Shown here: piece after piece, positions 26,137 to 34,995 of the stretch
Numbering within the stretch: position 1 is the first letter of the stretch
Layout of the letters: each line of letters opens with the position of its first letter
Assembly: GCA_947259045.1 (NCBI GenBank)
Contig: CAMYKZ010000001.1
Location: 1-64,000, forward strand
Source of the DNA: an uncultured Afifella sp.
GTDB lineage: Bacteria; Pseudomonadota; Alphaproteobacteria; Rhizobiales; Afifellaceae
Direction: 5' to 3'
DNA: 64,000 nucleotides
Program-made: the position numbers and the translations under genes
The notes under the pieces: generated by a model
The model's database searches: none
What the model saw: the letters and a program-made list of their open reading frames with translations, nothing else
Told to the model about the DNA's origin: nothing

Positions 26137-27033
26137 ATGGCCCTGCAACCGATTATTGATCCGGAACTGCTGCGCACATTCCTGGCAATTGCAGACACCG
26201 GCAGCTTTTCCGCTGCCGCCGATATCGTCGGCCGAACACCGTCGGCGGTTTCCATGCAAATCAAGAAGCTGGAAGAAATGATCGAACGCCGGCTGTTCGA
26301 CCGTGATTCACGGTCCGTCATCCTGACGGCAAACGGCGAGGCCCTTGTGACCGATGCCCGCAGACTGGTCGATATGAACGCCCAGCTTCTCGCCCGCATG
26401 CGCACCCCGGATCTCGCCGGTTCGATTACAGTCGGCACGCCGGATGAATATGCCACGACTTTCCTGCCCTGCGTGCTGCGCCGCTTCGCCCGTACCCACC
26501 CGGCCGTACAGGTCAATGTGGTGTGTGATTATTCCACTATTCTGCAGGAGAAACTGCGTCAGGGCGAAATTGATGCCGCCATGGTGACGGAAGCCGAACT
26601 GGACTCTTTGATCATCAACAGCCGCACTGTCTATGAGGAAGATCTGGCCTGGCTCGGCGCCCGCAACGGATCAGCAGGGCTTCTCAGGCCGCTGCCCATC
26701 GCGGTTGCCAATGTGCAATGCTGCTGGCGCGTCCGCTCCGTTGCGGCACTTTCGCGCGCCGGTATCGACCACAAGATTGCCTATTCCAGCGCCTCCGCTG
26801 CCGGTCAGCTTGCCGCCGTGGCCGCCGATCTGGCGGTGGCGCCGCTTCCGGTCAGCCTGGAGAACAATGCGGTGGTGCGGCTCGGCCCCGATTCCGGCCT
26901 GCCGTCGCTTGGCACATACCGTATCGCCTTTGCCTGGCAGGACCACGGCAATGCCTGCATTGACGCCCTGGTCGATCATGTCGAGGCAAGTTTTGCCGTC
27001 GGCGCGCCCCGCGCCATCGAAGTCGCCGCCTGA
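26137..27033 (+). CDS. LysR-type transcriptional regulator
   Basis: 298 residues. The N-terminal winged helix-turn-helix reads ELLRTFLAIADTGSFSAAADIVGRTPSAVSMQIKKLEE, the canonical LysR pattern, followed by a linker helix and a substrate-binding domain (SITVGTPDEYATTFLPCVLRRF). The ligand is unknown. The divergent neighbour is the DUF1127 gene. The shared region contains the 10-bp palindrome ATTGATCAAT at 26077-26086, a possible binding site. ATG 26137 with an AAAGG site is preferred over TTG 26122. Confidence 0.9.
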   Translation: MALQPIIDPELLRTFLAIADTGSFSAAADIVGRTPSAVSMQIKKLEEMIERRLFDRDSRSVILTANGEALVTDARRLVDMNAQLLARMRTPDLAGSITVGTPDEYATTFLPCVLRRFARTHPAVQVNVVCDYSTILQEKLRQGEIDAAMVTEAELDSLIINSRTVYEEDLAWLGARNGSAGLLRPLPIAVANVQCCWRVRSVAALSRAGIDHKIAYSSASAAGQLAAVAADLAVAPLPVSLENNAVVRLGPDSGLPSLGTYRIAFAWQDHGNACIDALVDHVEASFAVGAPRAIEVAA

Positions 27034-27081
27034 AATGCAGACGACAATGGCGCCAATGATCATCCTGCCGGGCCCGGTTGA

Positions 27082-27819
27082 ATGACCACAAACCGCCGTT
27101 GCGGTTTGGGCGCCGGCGTGCTGGCGATTGCTGTTGCCGTTCTGCTGCTTGCACCGGACCGGCGATCCGGCACACCCGGTCACGGGACAGTTCAGGCAGC
27201 CGGCGGGGCAGTCGACGTCGCCATCGTGCTGACGGTGGACTGTTCGTGGAGTGTCGACGGGCATGAGTACGACCTGCAGATGAAAGGCCTGGCAATGGCG
27301 TTTCGCAGCCGCGATGTCATCGATGCAATCCATTCCGGACCAAGGGGGCGCATTGCCGTCGCGCTGGTGCAGTGGGCGGCACCGGACAGTCAGCATCTCG
27401 CTATTTCCTGGCAGATCATCGAAACGCAGACAGACGCGCTTCTGCTCGCGGCCCGCATTGAAACCGCCGTCCGGCAGATTGCCGATGGCGCAACGTCAAT
27501 CACCGCGGCAATCGACACGGCGACCCACCTGCACCAGGCACGCCCCTTCCCCGCCGACCGGCGTGTCATCGATGTCTCCAGTGACGGTATCAACAATGCC
27601 GGCGGCATACCCGAACAGGCCCGTGATCTGGCCGTCAGCCGCGGCATCACCGTCAATGCGCTGGCCATTCTGAATGAGGTCGGTTACCTGCACCATTATT
27701 TCCGCAACCATGTCATTGGCGGCCCGGCGGCCTTTGTCGAGGTGGCCGCCGATTACAGCGACTACCACCGCGCCATCAAACGCAAGCTGCTGCGCGAGAT
27801 CGGCCTGCCGCTGTCGTGA
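27082..27819 (+). CDS. DUF1194 domain protein, von Willebrand factor A-like, exported
   Basis: 245 residues. An N-terminal signal or anchor helix spans about residues 9-25 and ends near VQAAGG. The vWA-like domain starts VDVAIVLTVDCSWSVDG, whose D-x-S-x-S residues form a MIDAS-type metal site. RVIDVSSDGINNAG is the second conserved strand, and ITVNALAILNE and DYHRAIKRKLLREIG follow. The match is to DUF1194. It is probably a periplasmic protein that binds partners through the metal site; function is unknown. It lies 48 bases after the LysR gene and 32 before the PhzF gene on the same strand. Confidence 0.85.
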   Translation: MTTNRRCGLGAGVLAIAVAVLLLAPDRRSGTPGHGTVQAAGGAVDVAIVLTVDCSWSVDGHEYDLQMKGLAMAFRSRDVIDAIHSGPRGRIAVALVQWAAPDSQHLAISWQIIETQTDALLLAARIETAVRQIADGATSITAAIDTATHLHQARPFPADRRVIDVSSDGINNAGGIPEQARDLAVSRGITVNALAILNEVGYLHHYFRNHVIGGPAAFVEVAADYSDYHRAIKRKLLREIGLPLS

Positions 27820-27851
27820 GGCAAGTGACCAATCAGCATTTGGAGCCTGAG

Positions 27852-28679
27852 ATGGACATTCTTCGTATTGCAGCCTTTTCCGACGGAGAGACCGGCGGCA
27901 ACCCGGCCGGAATCGTCATCGGCGACGCTCTGCCGGCGCCGGAACGGATGCAGGCTGTCGCCGCCGACGTCGGTTTTTCGGAAACGGCGTTTGCCGCACC
28001 GGCGGAACATGGCTGGCGGGTGCGTTATTTTTCACCGGAATCGGAGGTGCCATTCTGCGGCCATGCAACGATTGCGCTTGGAGCGGCGCTGGCGCTCCGG
28101 CACGGCGACGGTGTTTTTGCCCTGACGCTGAATGATGCCGAGATCACCGTGGAAGGCCGGCGCGAGGGCGATACGATTGCCGGCGCCCTGCAATCGCCGC
28201 CGACCCGCAGCGCGCCGGCAGACCCGGAACTTGTGACGCGGGCGCTGTCCCTGTTCGGTTATGAGCCCGACGATCTTGATCCGCGCATTCCGCCGGCCAT
28301 CGCCGAGGCCGGCGCGATCCATCTCGTCCTGGCGCTGGCGAAACGACAGCGGCTTGCCGAGATGGACTACGATCTGGATGCCGGGCGCCGCTTGATGAAT
28401 GAAGCCGGTCTTGTCACGATCAGCCTTGTTCATGCCGAAACCCCGCAACTGTTTCATGCCCGCAACCCGTTTGCGTCCGGCGGCGTGCTGGAAGATCCGG
28501 CCACAGGCGCCGCCGCAGCGGCTCTCGGAGGCTATCTGCGCGATCTGGGCTGGCCTCACGGCGGTGCGATCCATATCGTTCAGGGCGAGGATATGGGCAT
28601 GCGCTCGCTCCTGAAGGCTGAGATACCGCCCGAGCACGGAAGCTCGATCCGGGTTTCAGGCACCGCCCGGCTGATGTAA
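27852..28679 (+). CDS. PhzF family isomerase/epimerase
   Basis: A 275-residue PhzF-fold protein. The N-terminal motif is FSDGETGGNPAGIVI, the catalytic Glu lies in VGFSETAFAAP, and VRYFSPESEVPFCGHATIAL follows. The second half has FASGGVLEDPATGAAAAALGGYL, the conserved Asp region. The fold is related to diaminopimelate epimerase; members isomerise or epimerise small metabolites. There is no phenazine gene cluster here, so a phenazine role is not supported. The ATG has a GGAG site. The open frame extends 12 codons upstream without support. Confidence 0.87.
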   Translation: MDILRIAAFSDGETGGNPAGIVIGDALPAPERMQAVAADVGFSETAFAAPAEHGWRVRYFSPESEVPFCGHATIALGAALALRHGDGVFALTLNDAEITVEGRREGDTIAGALQSPPTRSAPADPELVTRALSLFGYEPDDLDPRIPPAIAEAGAIHLVLALAKRQRLAEMDYDLDAGRRLMNEAGLVTISLVHAETPQLFHARNPFASGGVLEDPATGAAAAALGGYLRDLGWPHGGAIHIVQGEDMGMRSLLKAEIPPEHGSSIRVSGTARLM

Positions 28680-28707
28680 CGGCCGGCTCCTGCCCGTTCG
28701 CATGGTG

Positions 28708-29799
28708 CTACTCGGCGGCATCCATCACCGGCTCGATATCGCCATGGAATTCCGGCCGGTAAGGTTTGGCGGTCGGCGGCAGCTCACGCTTGATGAACCA
28801 GTCTTCGTATTTCAGCTGCCGCTTCAGCGCCGGCCAGACTTCGCGGTAAGCGTCCAGCATGCTGGTGTTCGGTGGCGGCAGGTCGTGCTTGATCAGGTCG
28901 TGCAGCTTCGGCAGCGCGTGATAGGGCACCATGGGAAACATGTGATGCTCCACATGATAGTTCATGTTCAGATAGATGAACCGGCTGACGGGGTTGAGAT
29001 AGACCGTGCGGCTGTTGAGCCGGTGATCGAGCACATTGTCTGCAAGGCCCGCATGTTGCAGCACGCCGGTGAGAACATGATGCCAGGCGCCGTAAAGCCG
29101 CGGCAGGCCGATCAGCAGCAGCGGCAATATCGAGCCCGTTGCAATCGCCAGGGCTATCGTGGCCGTATAGATCGCCAGCCAGATCCGGGCAATCCGGATA
29201 ACTTTCGGCTGTTCGGTTTCCGGAATATAGCTCGCTTCCTCCGCATCGATGGATCCGAGCGCATTCTTCAGCATGATTTTCATGGCGCGAACCGCATCCA
29301 GAATTCCGAAGAGATTCAACGCAATCCGCAGCAGGTCGGGTGGCCGCATTGCGACGATTTCCGGGTCGCGGCCGACAATGACCGTATCGGTATGATGGCG
29401 CGCATGGCTCCATCGCCATGTCACCGGATTGCGCATGATCATGAAGCAGGCGATCTGGTAGACGACATTGTTCATCCAGGCTGTCCGGAAGGCGGTGCCA
29501 TGGCCGCATTCGTGCCAGCGCGAATCCGACGCCGAGCCGTAAAGCACGCCATATGCGAGTAAAAACGGCACTGACCAGACCGTCGGCCAGAGCGCCACGG
29601 CAGCGGCAGCAAAAACTAGCATCAGCCCGAGCCAGAGAAACGTATCGCGGATGGCCCGCTGATCGGAGCGCTGCATCAGCGTTTTCATCTGCTTGCGCGT
29701 CACGTCGGTGTGATACCATTCTGCCGAGGCCAGGCCGGTTTCGACGGCCCTCCGGCCATCGCTCCCGAGCAGATTGTAATCGCGTTTTGTTCTTGGCAT
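28708..29799 (-). CDS. Fatty acid desaturase family protein
   Basis: A 363-residue integral membrane di-iron enzyme. The three histidine boxes are present: HECGHG, HARHH and, near the C-terminus, YHVEHHMFPMVPYHALPKL. Hydrophobic helices lie between boxes, including WLGLMLVFAAAAVALW. The enzyme introduces a double bond or hydroxyl into lipid acyl chains; regioselectivity is not predictable. ATG 29799 (MPRTKRDYNLL) with GGAGGG upstream is preferred to ATG 29829. It is divergent from the APH/P-loop gene, with a perfect FNR-type box between them. Confidence 0.87.
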   Translation of the reverse strand: MPRTKRDYNLLGSDGRRAVETGLASAEWYHTDVTRKQMKTLMQRSDQRAIRDTFLWLGLMLVFAAAAVALWPTVWSVPFLLAYGVLYGSASDSRWHECGHGTAFRTAWMNNVVYQIACFMIMRNPVTWRWSHARHHTDTVIVGRDPEIVAMRPPDLLRIALNLFGILDAVRAMKIMLKNALGSIDAEEASYIPETEQPKVIRIARIWLAIYTATIALAIATGSILPLLLIGLPRLYGAWHHVLTGVLQHAGLADNVLDHRLNSRTVYLNPVSRFIYLNMNYHVEHHMFPMVPYHALPKLHDLIKHDLPPPNTSMLDAYREVWPALKRQLKYEDWFIKRELPPTAKPYRPEFHGDIEPVMDAAE

Positions 29800-30220
29800 T
29801 TCCACGCGCCCTCCAATCGGCCGAAGCATAGGTCACCCGGCCCGGTCGCCTCAATGTCGAAACGTGTTTTTCTTTCATTTTCGGTCATCGGCGCAGTCGG
29901 TCCGCAACCATGGAACGGCCGGGTTGCGGAATTGCCGGATTGCTGCGGACAGCTTCATTCCTCAGCTTCGTCTTGCCTGCTCAAGAACAAGAACTGGAAA
30001 TTTGCACTGATATTGATCCCCATCAATGCCCCAATGTTAATCGGAAATAACTTGAAGCTGTGACTTAAAAAGAAAAAGGGACTGCACCGAAATCGATGGC
30101 CATAAGGAAGCCGGGATGTTCGGTTCAGTCACAATCAAATGACCAGGCGAAGACGGTAATTGTCCTGACCCGGGCGGTTGCCGTTTCAGATGACCGGACT
30201 CGAAACCGGGATTGTCTTTC
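29800..30220. other. Long divergent intergenic region, desaturase / APH-P-loop gene
   Basis: About 420 bases with no established gene. It contains a perfect FNR-type palindrome (30013-30026) and a 42-codon open frame (30096-30224) overlapping the next start codon. From 29940 to 30100 the sequence is more AT-rich than the genes around it. No terminator or repeat was found. Confidence 0.5.
30013..30026. promoter_or_regulatory. Perfect FNR/FixK box
   Basis: TTGAT-CCCC-ATCAA is an exact match to the FNR/FixK/FnrN consensus TTGAT-N4-ATCAA. A class II position toward the right would place transcription near 30061, with AT-rich sequence at the -10 position, reading into the APH/P-loop gene. A leftward reading would serve the desaturase. 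Low-oxygen control is inferred. Confidence 0.7.
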
Positions 30221-30224
30221 ATGA
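30096..30224 (+). CDS. Possible leader ORF overlapping the APH/P-loop start (tentative)
   Basis: A 42-codon frame from ATG 30096 ends in a TGA that overlaps the ATG at 30221 (ATGA). It has no recognised domain and a poor ribosome site (AAAGGG about 15 bases before). The coupling geometry is the only support. It may be chance. Confidence 0.2.
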   Translation: MAIRKPGCSVQSQSNDQAKTVIVLTRAVAVSDDRTRNRDCLS

Positions 30225-31774
30225 ACGCCAACACGGATTTGACTGTTGAGGCAGCCGACCAGGCTCAGGTGATCGACTTCCTTTCCGATCCGGCCAGTCA
30301 CCCTGACGCGGATAACGTCCGGCGCATCGATACCCACGCCGCAATCGTGTTCCTGGCCGGTTCCGATGCCTACAAGATCAAACGGGCGGTGACCTATCCC
30401 TTCCTTGATTTCTCGACGCTGGAAAAGCGGCGGCTGGCCTGTGTGCATGAAATCGAGGTCAATCAGGCAAACGCGCCACAAATCTACAACCGGGCAATCG
30501 CCATCACGCGGGAGCCGGATGGGACGCTGATGATCGGCGGAAACGGCACAATCGTCGAATGGGCCGTGCATATGAACCGGTTTGACGAATCCCGGACATT
30601 GGATCGCGTGATCCAGGACGGCCCTTTGCAGGACACAGTCGTAGATGCGCTGGCGCACGAAATGGTGCGCGCTCATGCCCGGGCGCCGCTTCGCGATGCC
30701 GGTCCGTGGATTGCCGACCTGCGGCGGTATGTCGACCAGAACGCCGAAGCGTTCGCACACAATGTGGAGCTTTTTCCGGTTCCGCGCGCCGCATGGCTGG
30801 CGGAGCGTGCGAAAACCGCGCATCGGCAAATCAGTCCCCTGCTCGAGGCACGCGGATCCGATGGCCATACTAGGCTTTGCCACGGCGATGCCCATCTTGG
30901 AAATATCGTGCTGATCGGCAGTGAACCGGTATTGTTCGACGCAATCGAGTTCGATGACGTGATTGCGACGGCGGACGTGCTCTACGACCTGGCGTTTCTG
31001 TTGATGGATCTGTGGGAGCGCGGCCATATTCACGAGGCCAACCGGACGCTCAACCGGTATCTGACCGAAAGCCGTTGCGCCGATCATTACGACGGACTGG
31101 CGGCCCTGCCGTTTTTCCTGATGATGCGGGCATCGATCAGGGCAAAAGTTGCAGCATCACGGCGCGATTTCTGCGCAATGCCTGAACGCGAGACCGTCAC
31201 GTCACAGGCGAAGGCGTATTTTTCCGCTGCTTGTGACTTCCTGAGTGAGAAATCGCCGAGGCTCGTCGCCGTTGGCGGCCTGTCGGGATCGGGCAAATCG
31301 ACGTTGGCGGCCAGGCTTGCCGCCCTGGTCGGGCGTGCGCCGGGTGCTGTGGTGCTGCGCTCCGATGTGATGCGCAAGCATCTGTTTGGCGTGGACGAAA
31401 AGGATCGTCTGCCGCCGCAGGCCTACTCCGCCGCTGCAAGCCGGATGGTATACGACCATATTGGCGAAACGGCCGAGCGGATCCTGAAAACCGGGCATTC
31501 CGTCATCGCAGACGCGGTCTTTGCCGGCCGGAAACAACGTGACGCCATTGCCGATATCGGCCGGCGCGTCCCGTTTACCGGCCTGTGGCTCGACGCGCCG
31601 GTCGATGTGCTGAAGGCACGGGTGGACGCAAGGATAAATGATGCTTCCGACGCCGACGAAGCCGTCGTGGAACTCCAAACGGCGATTGATGTCGGCGAAA
31701 TGTCGTGGCCCCGGATTGACGGCTCCGGCACACCCGAACGGGTATTGAAGCAGGCGGAAAATTTTCTCCATTAG
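30221..31774 (+). CDS. Bifunctional APH-like phosphotransferase / P-loop kinase
   Basis: A 517-residue two-domain protein. The N-terminal two thirds resemble aminoglycoside phosphotransferase/kinase folds: KIKRAVTYPFLDFST, the catalytic loop LCHGDAHLGNIVL and the metal-binding DAIEFDDVIATADVLYD. The C-terminal third is a P-loop kinase with Walker A in VGGLSGSGKSTLAARLA and a lid region with DAVFAGRKQRDAI. Similar fusions occur in proteobacteria, often in low-oxygen regulons, but substrates are unknown and antibiotic modification should not be assumed. The perfect FNR box upstream fits that pattern. Confidence 0.85.
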   Translation: MNANTDLTVEAADQAQVIDFLSDPASHPDADNVRRIDTHAAIVFLAGSDAYKIKRAVTYPFLDFSTLEKRRLACVHEIEVNQANAPQIYNRAIAITREPDGTLMIGGNGTIVEWAVHMNRFDESRTLDRVIQDGPLQDTVVDALAHEMVRAHARAPLRDAGPWIADLRRYVDQNAEAFAHNVELFPVPRAAWLAERAKTAHRQISPLLEARGSDGHTRLCHGDAHLGNIVLIGSEPVLFDAIEFDDVIATADVLYDLAFLLMDLWERGHIHEANRTLNRYLTESRCADHYDGLAALPFFLMMRASIRAKVAASRRDFCAMPERETVTSQAKAYFSAACDFLSEKSPRLVAVGGLSGSGKSTLAARLAALVGRAPGAVVLRSDVMRKHLFGVDEKDRLPPQAYSAAASRMVYDHIGETAERILKTGHSVIADAVFAGRKQRDAIADIGRRVPFTGLWLDAPVDVLKARVDARINDASDADEAVVELQTAIDVGEMSWPRIDGSGTPERVLKQAENFLH

Positions 31775-31918
31775 GCATCCATCCCGGGCCTCATTTATGC
31801 CCGGGTTCATGCGTTGCCCGATACTTGCAGCATTGTCTTCGATCAATGCGCCGGATCGAAAGGGAACGACAATCATCGATAACGATGCTGCTCAGGGCAT
31901 TCCAGAAGAGGTCACCCC

Positions 31919-32311
31919 ATGCTCGATATCGCACCTGAAAAAGTCTCCCATGTCATCGTGCGTGCGCGCGAAATCGACACCAAGGTGGATGCATGGGATG
32001 AACCGGGCGACGAAGCTGACGCCGCCTCCGTTCTTGAAAATCGCGGTGATGATGCCACCGAAGCGGAACTGCGGGCGTTCATCGCCGGTCTGAACGTCGA
32101 CGAAAGCGTCAGCCTTGTTGCACTCATGTGGATCGGCCGCGGCACCTTCGAGCCGGATGAACTTGGGCAGGCCAAGGAAACGGCGCGGGCCGAACGGGTC
32201 AATCCGACGGAAGATTACCTGCTCGGCGTCCCGCTGCTGGCGGACTATCTGGAAGAAGGGCTCGACCGGCTCGGCATCTCCGTGGAGGACGCCGAGGAGG
32301 GTATTCTGTAG
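31919..32311 (+). CDS. DUF3775 domain protein
   Basis: A 130-residue acidic protein. Landmarks are KVSHVIVRAREIDTKVD at the N-terminus, LRAFIAGLNVDESVSLVALMWIGRG in the middle and YLLGVPLLADYLEEGLDRLG at the C-terminus. This is the DUF3775 pattern, a small alphaproteobacterial family without a known function. The ATG has an AGAGG site. It is convergent with the 78-residue gene at 32323, 11 bases between stops. Confidence 0.83.
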   Translation: MLDIAPEKVSHVIVRAREIDTKVDAWDEPGDEADAASVLENRGDDATEAELRAFIAGLNVDESVSLVALMWIGRGTFEPDELGQAKETARAERVNPTEDYLLGVPLLADYLEEGLDRLGISVEDAEEGIL

Positions 32312-32322
32312 ATCGCCGCTAC

Positions 32323-32559
32323 CTACATCGGATCAAGCTCCGCCTGCGGCACGTAAAAGAAATGCGCTTTGTTATCGCCGATCCGCAACTCAATCTCAGC
32401 CGTCCCGTTGCCGGATTCATCGGCGCCGCAAAAAATAAACACATTCGCCTGAAAGCGCGGGCGGAGATATTCAAGCTCCTCGTCCGGCAGCCCGCGAAGC
32501 AGCGCTTCCGCATTTCCGCTAAAGCGGACAAGGCTTCCGGGTTTCAGTTTACCGCTCAA
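32323..32559 (-). CDS. Small hypothetical protein coupled to the FAD oxidoreductase
   Basis: 78 residues beginning at TTG 32559, three bases after the stop of the FAD oxidoreductase gene, so translational coupling is likely. The sequence is PGSLVRFSGNAEALLRGLPDEELEYL followed by NVFIFCGADESGNGTAEIELRIGDNKAHFFYVP, mostly predicted beta (landmarks). No family recognised. Its position directly behind the oxidoreductase suggests it belongs to the same unit. Confidence 0.55.
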   Translation of the reverse strand: MSGKLKPGSLVRFSGNAEALLRGLPDEELEYLRPRFQANVFIFCGADESGNGTAEIELRIGDNKAHFFYVPQAELDPM

Positions 32560-32562
32560 AGT

Positions 32563-34014
32563 TCAGACCCAGGGGCAGTTGGAATTGCGGTCGCCATAGG
32601 TCCATCCCTCGCCGTAGCGCTTGAAGGCGAACGGCTGCAGTTCTTCCGGCATGTCTCCGGTTGAAAGCAGATCCGCCACCAGCCTGCCGACGCCGATCAT
32701 CTTGAAACCGTGGTTGGAATCGGCGGTCATGAAGGCATTGTCGGCGACCCAGTCGAAGATCGGCACATTGTCGGGCGTGAACGCGCCGATGCCGCCATTG
32801 CGGCGCTCCTTGTAATGGCTGCGCAGGCCCTCGAAGCGGCCGAACAACTGGCCGGCGACAGCGCAGTAATAATCGGCAAACCAGGGGTCGGCCTGATAGG
32901 CATCGTTCAGATGGCCGTAGGGTTCGAGTGCCGCCTTCGGTCCCATCTTGACCGGGATCGTGCCGCCCTGAAGGCCCGGCGCGCCGACCCGTTCGGCCGC
33001 ATAACGGGTGTACCAGTAAACGTGGTCCTGAAGTTCCTTGCCGTCATCGCCGATCACAGGCGTGTTCATCAGTTCCACATGCAGAACAGGCGAATCCCTG
33101 CCGTCAGCGGTGCGGAAATCCACCCCCTCGGGCAGGTAAACCTCTCCTTCAAGCAGCCGCCAGTAGGTCCACATGTCCATGGCTTTTTCGACATGGCCGT
33201 CAGGATAGGTCACGTCCAGCGTATCGCCGCCGCCGAGCCATTGATAATGCAGCGGCATCCAGGCGCCGGTTGCCACCACCAGCGCCTCACCGACCCGGAC
33301 CGAGCCGGCGTCGGTATGAACGGCGGTCACCGTTCCGCCGGTCTTGTCGTAGCCGGTCACCTCGCGGCCATAGACCCGCCGAACGCCCCATTGGTGGCAC
33401 TTCTGGTCAAGCCCCCAGCAGGCCATGTGAGTGCCGGCATAACCGGACGGTTTTTCGTGCAGCACGACGTCGCAACTGCCGGTCTTGAAATCGGGCCAGA
33501 CCGACTTCAGCTTTGCCCGGGCCTCAGCGCCGACATAGAGATCGGACGGATATCCCTGGTCGTTCTGGCTCTTGTGCAGCCGGATATAGTCCTCCTCCTG
33601 ATTGGCCTCTCCGACGGATATGTATCCGACCTGCTGGAACCCCAGATTGACCGGATCGGATTCCCAGACCTTGACGCTTTCGCGCAGGATCGCGTGCAGC
33701 GGTTCGGTCATGTAGAGGTTGCGCACGCAGCCGCAGGCCAGCCCCGTCGCGCCCGCGCCCGGCCCCTGCTTGTCGATCAGCACCACATCAGAGCCCCTTC
33801 CCTTGCCGCTTTTTTCCAGCGCCATCGCAAGATGCCAGGCCGTCGACATGCCGTGCACGCCGGCGCCGACGACGACAAAACGGGCGGCTTCCGGCAACGG
33901 CGCGGCATCGAAGACCGGCACCACCGGCGGATTGACTGCCGTGCCGTTGCCGACCGGCAGAGGCCGGTCGCCGAAGGGATAATATTGATTGTGGCCCGTT
34001 TCGCTGCCAGCCAT
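32563..34014 (-). CDS. FAD-dependent oxidoreductase, DAO family
   Basis: A 483-residue flavoprotein. The FAD motif is ARFVVVGAGVHGMSTAWHLAMAL at about residues 44-66, with VLIDKQGPGAGATG next. The DAO-type C-terminal half includes AFTPDNVPIFDWVADNAFM and SNHGFKMIGVGRLVADLL. These match glycine/sarcosine/dimethylglycine oxidase-like amine oxidases. It oxidises an unknown secondary or primary amine. ATG 34014 with a GGAG site is preferred to 34080. It is followed by the small coupled gene at 32559. Confidence 0.85.
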   Translation of the reverse strand: MAGSETGHNQYYPFGDRPLPVGNGTAVNPPVVPVFDAAPLPEAARFVVVGAGVHGMSTAWHLAMALEKSGKGRGSDVVLIDKQGPGAGATGLACGCVRNLYMTEPLHAILRESVKVWESDPVNLGFQQVGYISVGEANQEEDYIRLHKSQNDQGYPSDLYVGAEARAKLKSVWPDFKTGSCDVVLHEKPSGYAGTHMACWGLDQKCHQWGVRRVYGREVTGYDKTGGTVTAVHTDAGSVRVGEALVVATGAWMPLHYQWLGGGDTLDVTYPDGHVEKAMDMWTYWRLLEGEVYLPEGVDFRTADGRDSPVLHVELMNTPVIGDDGKELQDHVYWYTRYAAERVGAPGLQGGTIPVKMGPKAALEPYGHLNDAYQADPWFADYYCAVAGQLFGRFEGLRSHYKERRNGGIGAFTPDNVPIFDWVADNAFMTADSNHGFKMIGVGRLVADLLSTGDMPEELQPFAFKRYGEGWTYGDRNSNCPWV

Positions 34015-34181
34015 GGTCGGTCTCCGCCTGGGTCGCCCTGATGCTGGCGGAAGGATGCTTGAGCGGTCAATTCCGTGCAAGCACTTTCATCGCCGGACTG
34101 TCGGGCAATTCGGCAAAACACCGGCGGATGACGAATGCATGGCCAGCGACAGTGGCGTCCGACCCAACCGGTCCGGCGAAC

Positions 34182-34793
34182 CTACCGGTCAGACAGCGCC
34201 AGCTTCAGGCCGAGCAGGCCAAACGTGCCGGCGAACGACCGCCGCAACCAGACCATGACGGACGGACGCGAAATGACATAATCGCGCGCCAGCGACGCGC
34301 CGACGGCATAACCGACAAAAACGATGAATGTCAGCGCCATGAACATCAGCGCAAGCAGCAAGAGTTTCGGCGTCGGATCGATCGCCTGCGCCGGGACGAA
34401 TTGCGGCAGAAACGCCAGAAAGAAAAGCGAGAGTTTCGGGTTCAGCACGTTGAGCAGGATTCCGTTAACGACGATCCGCCCGGATGCCGCCTTCGTGCCG
34501 GCACCGGAAATCGTCAATGCGCCGCCTTCGCGCAGAATGCTCCAGGCCATGTAAAGCAGATAGGCAACGCCGAGATATTTGACGACCTGAAAAGCCAGTG
34601 CGCTGGTGTGCAGGATGGCGGCCAATCCGACGATGCTGGCAAAGACATGCGGCACGATGCCCAGCGTACAGCCGAAAGCGGCGACAATGCCGGACCGCGC
34701 GCCCTGGCCGAGCCCGACTGCGAGGGTGTAAAGCACACCCGTTCCGGGCAACAGGATCACCACAATCGATGTGACGAGAAATTCAATGCTCAT
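34182..34793 (-). CDS. LysE family translocator
   Basis: A 203-residue RhtB/LysE-type exporter with about six helices. It begins IEFLVTSIVVILLPGTGVLYTLAVGLGQGARSGIVAAFG, including the conserved G-x-G region. Later segments are VKYLGVAYLLYMAWSILREGG and NGILLNVLNPKLSLFFLAFLPQFV (N-P-K motif). It exports amino acids or derivatives. The ATG has a GAGG site. It lies just before the lower-GC island. Confidence 0.88.
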   Translation of the reverse strand: MSIEFLVTSIVVILLPGTGVLYTLAVGLGQGARSGIVAAFGCTLGIVPHVFASIVGLAAILHTSALAFQVVKYLGVAYLLYMAWSILREGGALTISGAGTKAASGRIVVNGILLNVLNPKLSLFFLAFLPQFVPAQAIDPTPKLLLLALMFMALTFIVFVGYAVGASLARDYVISRPSVMVWLRRSFAGTFGLLGLKLALSDR

Positions 34794-34995
34794 GTTCTAT
34801 CCTCTGCCCAGATGCCGAAAGCATGAAGTCTTGCCTGCCTTCATGTCAACGGAGACATGGATCACACCCTTGATTCTGACTGCGACCAATGGAAGCTTTG
34901 AGCCCATTTTTACAGTTTTTCTGCGCCGCAACCAACGTCCGCATATCGTGCGGTCCGTTGTTTCGGAAGGAATGCCCTAAACGAGAATTGAAAAG

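Noticed and set aside
27852-28679. PhzF homologue as evidence of a phenazine cluster
   Set aside because: No other phz genes are in the neighbourhood; PhzF-fold proteins are widespread without phenazine synthesis.
28708-31774. APH domain at 30221 as an antibiotic resistance gene
   Set aside because: The fusion with a P-loop kinase and the FNR-type context argue for a metabolic or stress role; nothing in the sequence points to aminoglycosides.
32710-34041. 443-residue open frame antisense to the FAD oxidoreductase
   Set aside because: No domain, and the opposite strand encodes a complete DAO-family protein.
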